A stretch of 64,000 nucleotides of DNA from Donghicola mangrovi (GTDB lineage Bacteria; Pseudomonadota; Alphaproteobacteria; Rhodobacterales; Rhodobacteraceae). Positions 61,063-64,000 of the stretch are shown piece after piece (position 1 is the first letter of the stretch; every line of letters begins with the position of its first letter). A program made the position numbers and the translations under genes. The notes beneath the pieces were generated by a model. It searched no databases. It was not told the origin of the DNA and was given only the letters and a program-made list of their open reading frames with translations. The stretch covers positions 1 through 64,000 of the forward strand of contig NZ_JABCJE010000003.1 of the NCBI RefSeq assembly GCF_013377535.1. Direction: 5' to 3'.

Positions 61063-62096
61063 CCATGGCATCGATGGCGCGCAAGTACGAGGCGCGCAAA
61101 GTCACCCCCAAAGAAGAACGTCAAGCCACCAGCGCAATGATCGCATCGCTGGCCGCCGAAGGGTACGACACCGTTTCGGCGCCCTTTGGTCAGGCTCTGG
61201 TTCAGGCGGCCAAGGCGGACGAGCGTATCGTTGGCCTGACTGCGGACCTTGGCAAATACACCGACCTGCACATCCTGGGCAACGAGATGCCCGACCGGTT
61301 CTACCAGATGGGCATGGCCGAGCAGATCCTGATGTCCGCCGCCGCCGGTATGGCCCGCGAAGGGTTCATCCCCTTTGCCACCACCTATGCCGTGTTCGCC
61401 TCGCGCCGCGCCTATGACTTTATTGCCATGGCCATCGCCGAGGAGAACCTGCCGGTGAAAATCTGCTGTGCGCTGCCCGGTCTGACCACCGGCTACGGCC
61501 CCAGCCACCAAGCGACCGAGGATCTAGCGATCTTCCGCGGGTTGCCCAACATGACCATCATCGACCCCTGCTGCGCCGATGACATCATGGGCATGGTCCC
61601 CGCGATGATCGCACACAACGGCCCCGTCTATTCGCGCCTGCTGCGCGGCAAGGTGCCCTCGGTGCTGACCCGCCACAAGCCGGACTACAAGTTCGAACTG
61701 GGCAAGGCGCAGATGATCCGCGAGGGCAAGGACGCGCTGGTGATCTCGACCGGTTTCATGACCATGCGCGCGCTGGATGCGGCCGAACAGCTGGCCAAGG
61801 ACAACGTCGATGTGGCCGTGCTGCACTGCCCGACCATCAAGCCGCTGGACGTCGAGACCATCGTCGCCGAAGCGTCCAAGGGTGGGCGTCTGGTCATCAC
61901 CGCCGAGAACCACACCAAGGTCGGCGGTCTGGGAGAGGCAGTCGCCGGTGCCCTGCTGACCAACGGCGTTGCGCCCAAGTTCCGCATGATCGGCTTGCCG
62001 GACGAGTTCCTCGAGGCGGGCGCACTGCCGACCCTGCACGACATGTACGGCCTTTCGGTTTCGAAGGTCGTCGAACAGATCAAGGGGTGGCTCTAA
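61059..62096 (+). CDS. Transketolase, C-terminal (pyrimidine-binding) subunit
   Basis: A 345-residue partner of the preceding protein: pyrimidine domain with the catalytic Glu in FYQMGMAEQILMSAAAGMA, GPSHQATEDLAIFRGLPN, and the C-terminal transketolase domain with HCPTIKPLD and TAENHTKVGGLGEAVA. ATGA overlap with the N-terminal subunit gene secures equal expression. Together they equal one transketolase of about 630 residues. Confidence 0.92.
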   Translation: MTMASMARKYEARKVTPKEERQATSAMIASLAAEGYDTVSAPFGQALVQAAKADERIVGLTADLGKYTDLHILGNEMPDRFYQMGMAEQILMSAAAGMAREGFIPFATTYAVFASRRAYDFIAMAIAEENLPVKICCALPGLTTGYGPSHQATEDLAIFRGLPNMTIIDPCCADDIMGMVPAMIAHNGPVYSRLLRGKVPSVLTRHKPDYKFELGKAQMIREGKDALVISTGFMTMRALDAAEQLAKDNVDVAVLHCPTIKPLDVETIVAEASKGGRLVITAENHTKVGGLGEAVAGALLTNGVAPKFRMIGLPDEFLEAGALPTLHDMYGLSVSKVVEQIKGWL

Positions 62097-62149
62097 GGGC
62101 CCCCCGCGAAAACAAGAACCACTAACACACTACTTCGGAGGAGAGGCTC

Positions 62150-62902
62150 ATGGGCCTACTGGAAGGTAAATTCGCAATCGTCACCGGCGCAGCTTCGGCA
62201 CGCGGCCTTGGTAAAGCGACCGCAAAACTGTTCGCCGAGCACGGCGCAACCGTCGCGATCCTGGACCTGGATCTGGACGCAGCCAAAGCCGCAGCAGCCG
62301 ACATCGGCGAGCAGCACATCGGTCTGGCATGCAACGTCACAGACAAAGCCGCCTGTCAGGCAGCCGTCGACGAGCTGGTCGCCAAGTGGGGCCGCATCGA
62401 CATTCTGGTGAACAACGCAGGCATCACCCAGCCGCTGAAGTCGCTGCAGATCGAGCCCGGCAACTATGACGCCGTTATGGACGTCAACCTGCGCGGCACC
62501 CTGTACATGTCGCAGGTTTGTGTACCCGTCATGCAGGCGCAAAAATCCGGTAGCGTTGTTAACCTGTCGTCGGTTTCGGCACAGCGCGGCGGCGGCATCT
62601 TTGGTGGCCCGCACTACTCGGCGGCCAAGGCAGGCATTCTGGGTCTGACCAAAGCAATGGCGCGCGAATTCGCACCCGATCAGGTTCGCTTCAACGCAAT
62701 CTGCCCGGGCTTCATCGCGACCGATATTACGGGTGGTAAACTCACCCCTGAGATGAAAGTAATGATCCTCGAAGGCATCCCCATGGGCCGCGCTGGCGAG
62801 GCATCGGATGTAGCAGGCTGCGCTCTGTTCCTGGCTTCGGATCTGTCGGCATATTGCACCGGCACCGAGGTTGATGTGAACGGCGGCTCGCTCATCCACT
62901 AA
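62150..62902 (+). CDS. Short-chain dehydrogenase/reductase
   Basis: A 250-residue classical SDR. The cofactor loop is TGAASARGLGKAT, NNAG is at about 86-89, and the catalytic Ser/Tyr/Lys lie in NLSSVSA and YSAAKAG. The closing YCTGTEVDVNGGSLIH is typical of the FabG-like group. GGAGGAGAG precedes the ATG. It probably oxidises a polyol or sugar acid taken up by the TRAP system and passes it to the split transketolase branch. Confidence 0.9.
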   Translation: MGLLEGKFAIVTGAASARGLGKATAKLFAEHGATVAILDLDLDAAKAAAADIGEQHIGLACNVTDKAACQAAVDELVAKWGRIDILVNNAGITQPLKSLQIEPGNYDAVMDVNLRGTLYMSQVCVPVMQAQKSGSVVNLSSVSAQRGGGIFGGPHYSAAKAGILGLTKAMAREFAPDQVRFNAICPGFIATDITGGKLTPEMKVMILEGIPMGRAGEASDVAGCALFLASDLSAYCTGTEVDVNGGSLIH

Positions 62903-62904
62903 AG

Positions 62905-62941
62905 CTCCTCCGCAGCGCGTCCGGAGGAGTTCGCGCTGCGG
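62905..62941 (+). promoter_or_regulatory. Overlapping alternative hairpins between SDR and dctP
   Basis: Two stems share bases and exclude each other: CTCCTCCG/CGGAGGAG (62905-62912 with 62922-62929) and CCGCAGCGCG/CGCGCTGCGG (62910-62919 with 62932-62941). No T-run follows. The layout could tune transcription or message stability before the abundant binding protein. Confidence 0.5.
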
Positions 62942-62974
62942 CCTTCACACCTAGTTAGTAACGAGGAGAGACTA

Positions 62975-63934
62975 ATGAAATCCGTTGTTTACGCAGCACT
63001 TGCCGTGACCACCATGGTGGCGGGAACTGCAAATGCAGCCGAAGTAATTTTTGCCCACGGTGCAAACCCCGGCAACCCCCGTTTTGTCGCCGCTGAAAAG
63101 TGGTCCGAGCTTTATGCACAGTGCTCTGGCGATACCGTAAACCATGCGCCTTCGGGCACCATGGGCGATGACGTCGAGATGCTGACCTCTGCAACCGCAG
63201 GTGTTATTCAGGTTACTGCCAACAGCCAAGGCGCCATGAGCCAGATCGTCCCCGAGATCGGTCTTCTGGGTCTGCCCTTCCTGTTCAACGATCTTCCCAG
63301 CGCATGGAAAGTTCTGGACGGCGAAGTCGGCCAGATGCTGGACGAGCGCGCTCAGAATTCCGGTCTGAAGATCCTTGGTTTCTGGGATAACGGCATCCGT
63401 AACGTAACCCACCTTTCCAAGAACGTCTCGTCGCCCGAAGACCTGAAAGGCATGAAGATCCGCACTCCCCCGGATCAGATGACCGTCGACATCTTCGAAG
63501 CACTTGGCGCGTCGCCCGCACCGCTGGCATGGTCGGAACTGCCGACCGCGCTTCAGTCGGGCGTATTCGACGGTCAGGAAAACCCGCTGACCAACATCTA
63601 CTCGGCCAAGATCCACGAGATCACCCCCTATGTCACCCTGACCGGTCACAAGTACGAGTCGACCCCCGTGGTTGCTGGTCTGGCATGGTGGGCAACTCTG
63701 GATCAGGCGCATCAGGATTGCGCTCTGCAGGCCACTGCAGAAGCAGGCAAACTGCAGCGCGAGCTGAGCCAGGACGGCGACGTGACCCTGCCCGCAAAGA
63801 TGGAAGCCGAAGGCGCGATCTTCGCCGAAGCTGACAAGGCCGCCTACAAAGAGGCAACCGCGTCGGTCTATGCGAAATACGCTGAAACCTACCCCGAGCT
63901 AGTCAAGGCTCTGCAAGACGCGACGGCCCAGTAA
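62975..63934 (+). CDS. dctP: TRAP transporter substrate-binding protein (DctP family)
   Basis: A 319-residue periplasmic binding protein. A Sec signal peptide (KSVVYAALAVTTMVAGTANA-A) is followed by the DctP core: GTMGDDVEMLTSATAGVIQV, LGLPFLFNDLPSAWKVLDG, GMKIRTPPDQMTVDIFEALGASPAPLAWSELPTALQSGVFDGQENP. The Arg in KIRTP is the expected carboxylate-binding residue, so an organic or sugar acid is the likely ligand. The next gene overlaps its stop. Confidence 0.94.
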   Translation: MKSVVYAALAVTTMVAGTANAAEVIFAHGANPGNPRFVAAEKWSELYAQCSGDTVNHAPSGTMGDDVEMLTSATAGVIQVTANSQGAMSQIVPEIGLLGLPFLFNDLPSAWKVLDGEVGQMLDERAQNSGLKILGFWDNGIRNVTHLSKNVSSPEDLKGMKIRTPPDQMTVDIFEALGASPAPLAWSELPTALQSGVFDGQENPLTNIYSAKIHEITPYVTLTGHKYESTPVVAGLAWWATLDQAHQDCALQATAEAGKLQRELSQDGDVTLPAKMEAEGAIFAEADKAAYKEATASVYAKYAETYPELVKALQDATAQ

Positions 63935-64000
63935 TGAACGCTGGCATCGGCGTGAACCCGAGCGAAGCGGAGGGGGTGCATCAGCACCCCTTCCACCGTA
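63934..64000 (+). CDS. Start of the next TRAP transporter gene (probable small permease DctQ), truncated by the window edge
   Basis: An ATG overlapping the dctP stop opens a frame that runs off the end after 22 codons (MNAGIGVNPSEAEGVHQHPF...). The visible part is too short to identify; position after dctP makes the DctQ-type small membrane subunit the best guess. Confidence 0.45.
   Translation, partial: MNAGIGVNPSEAEGVHQHPFHR

Overview
The window looks like an alphaproteobacterium of the Rhodobacteraceae (Roseobacter/Rhodobacter type). It is GC-rich and carries many high-affinity uptake systems (TRAP, Liv-type, Dpp-type) whose binding proteins have Tat-like leaders. It also has FAD-dependent amine/amino-acid oxidases, a class I PHB synthase and small families typical of that group. 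This is inferred from gene content; there is no rRNA or tRNA in the window.

Layout. (1) 0.2-3.3 kb: a DgcA-like flavin/Fe-S demethylase divergent from a LysR regulator. (2) 3.6-13.5 kb: a GntR regulator divergent from a tight operon for 2-hydroxyisobutyryl-CoA catabolism (hcmB, acyl-CoA ligase, MeaB-type GTPase, hcmA, a 94-aa unknown, a double-domain gamma-carbonic-anhydrase-like protein, cobalamin adenosyltransferase, 3-hydroxyacyl-CoA dehydrogenase, phaC). The expected route is 2-hydroxyisobutyrate -> CoA thioester -> 3-hydroxybutyryl-CoA -> acetoacetyl-CoA or PHB. (3) 13.5-16.0 kb: a scar zone with a dead IS3-family orfA, a Fic protein and a decayed DUF4268-like nuclease gene. (4) 16.0-29.7 kb: a type III-B CRISPR-Cas locus, visibly more AT-rich, in three units that each read 'array - leader - rightward genes': array 1 + RT-Cas1; array 2 + cmr1-cas10-cmr3-cmr4-cmr5-cmr6-csx16-CARF/TM effector; array 3 + cas2-cas6. 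All three arrays are transcribed leftward from closely related leaders. (5) 30.4-36.8 kb: a Tn7-like TnsA-TnsB-TnsC module without a recognisable TniQ, preceded by a stand-alone IS1595-type zinc-ribbon protein and a DUF6634-like protein. (6) 36.9-38.6 kb: a hemerythrin-domain protein and a YihY/BrkB membrane protein. (7) 38.9-49.7 kb: a peptide/opine-type ABC transporter with a MarR regulator, an SDR and three FAD-dependent oxidoreductases. (8) 49.7-57.6 kb: hpaI-hpaH-membrane protein and an IclR regulator, divergent from a Liv-type ABC transporter, with matching palindromes in front of both units. (9) 57.9-64 kb: a Cache-type histidine kinase, a split transketolase, an SDR and the start of a TRAP transporter operon.

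The points most worth following up are the CARF/transmembrane effector paired with Csx16 in a reverse-transcriptase CRISPR system whose Cas10 has no HD domain, the repeated array-leader-operon design with a position-conserved leader motif, the gamma-carbonic-anhydrase fusion whose two halves keep complementary zinc ligands, and the TniQ-less TnsABC module beside the CRISPR locus. No homology search was run; family names come from motif recognition.
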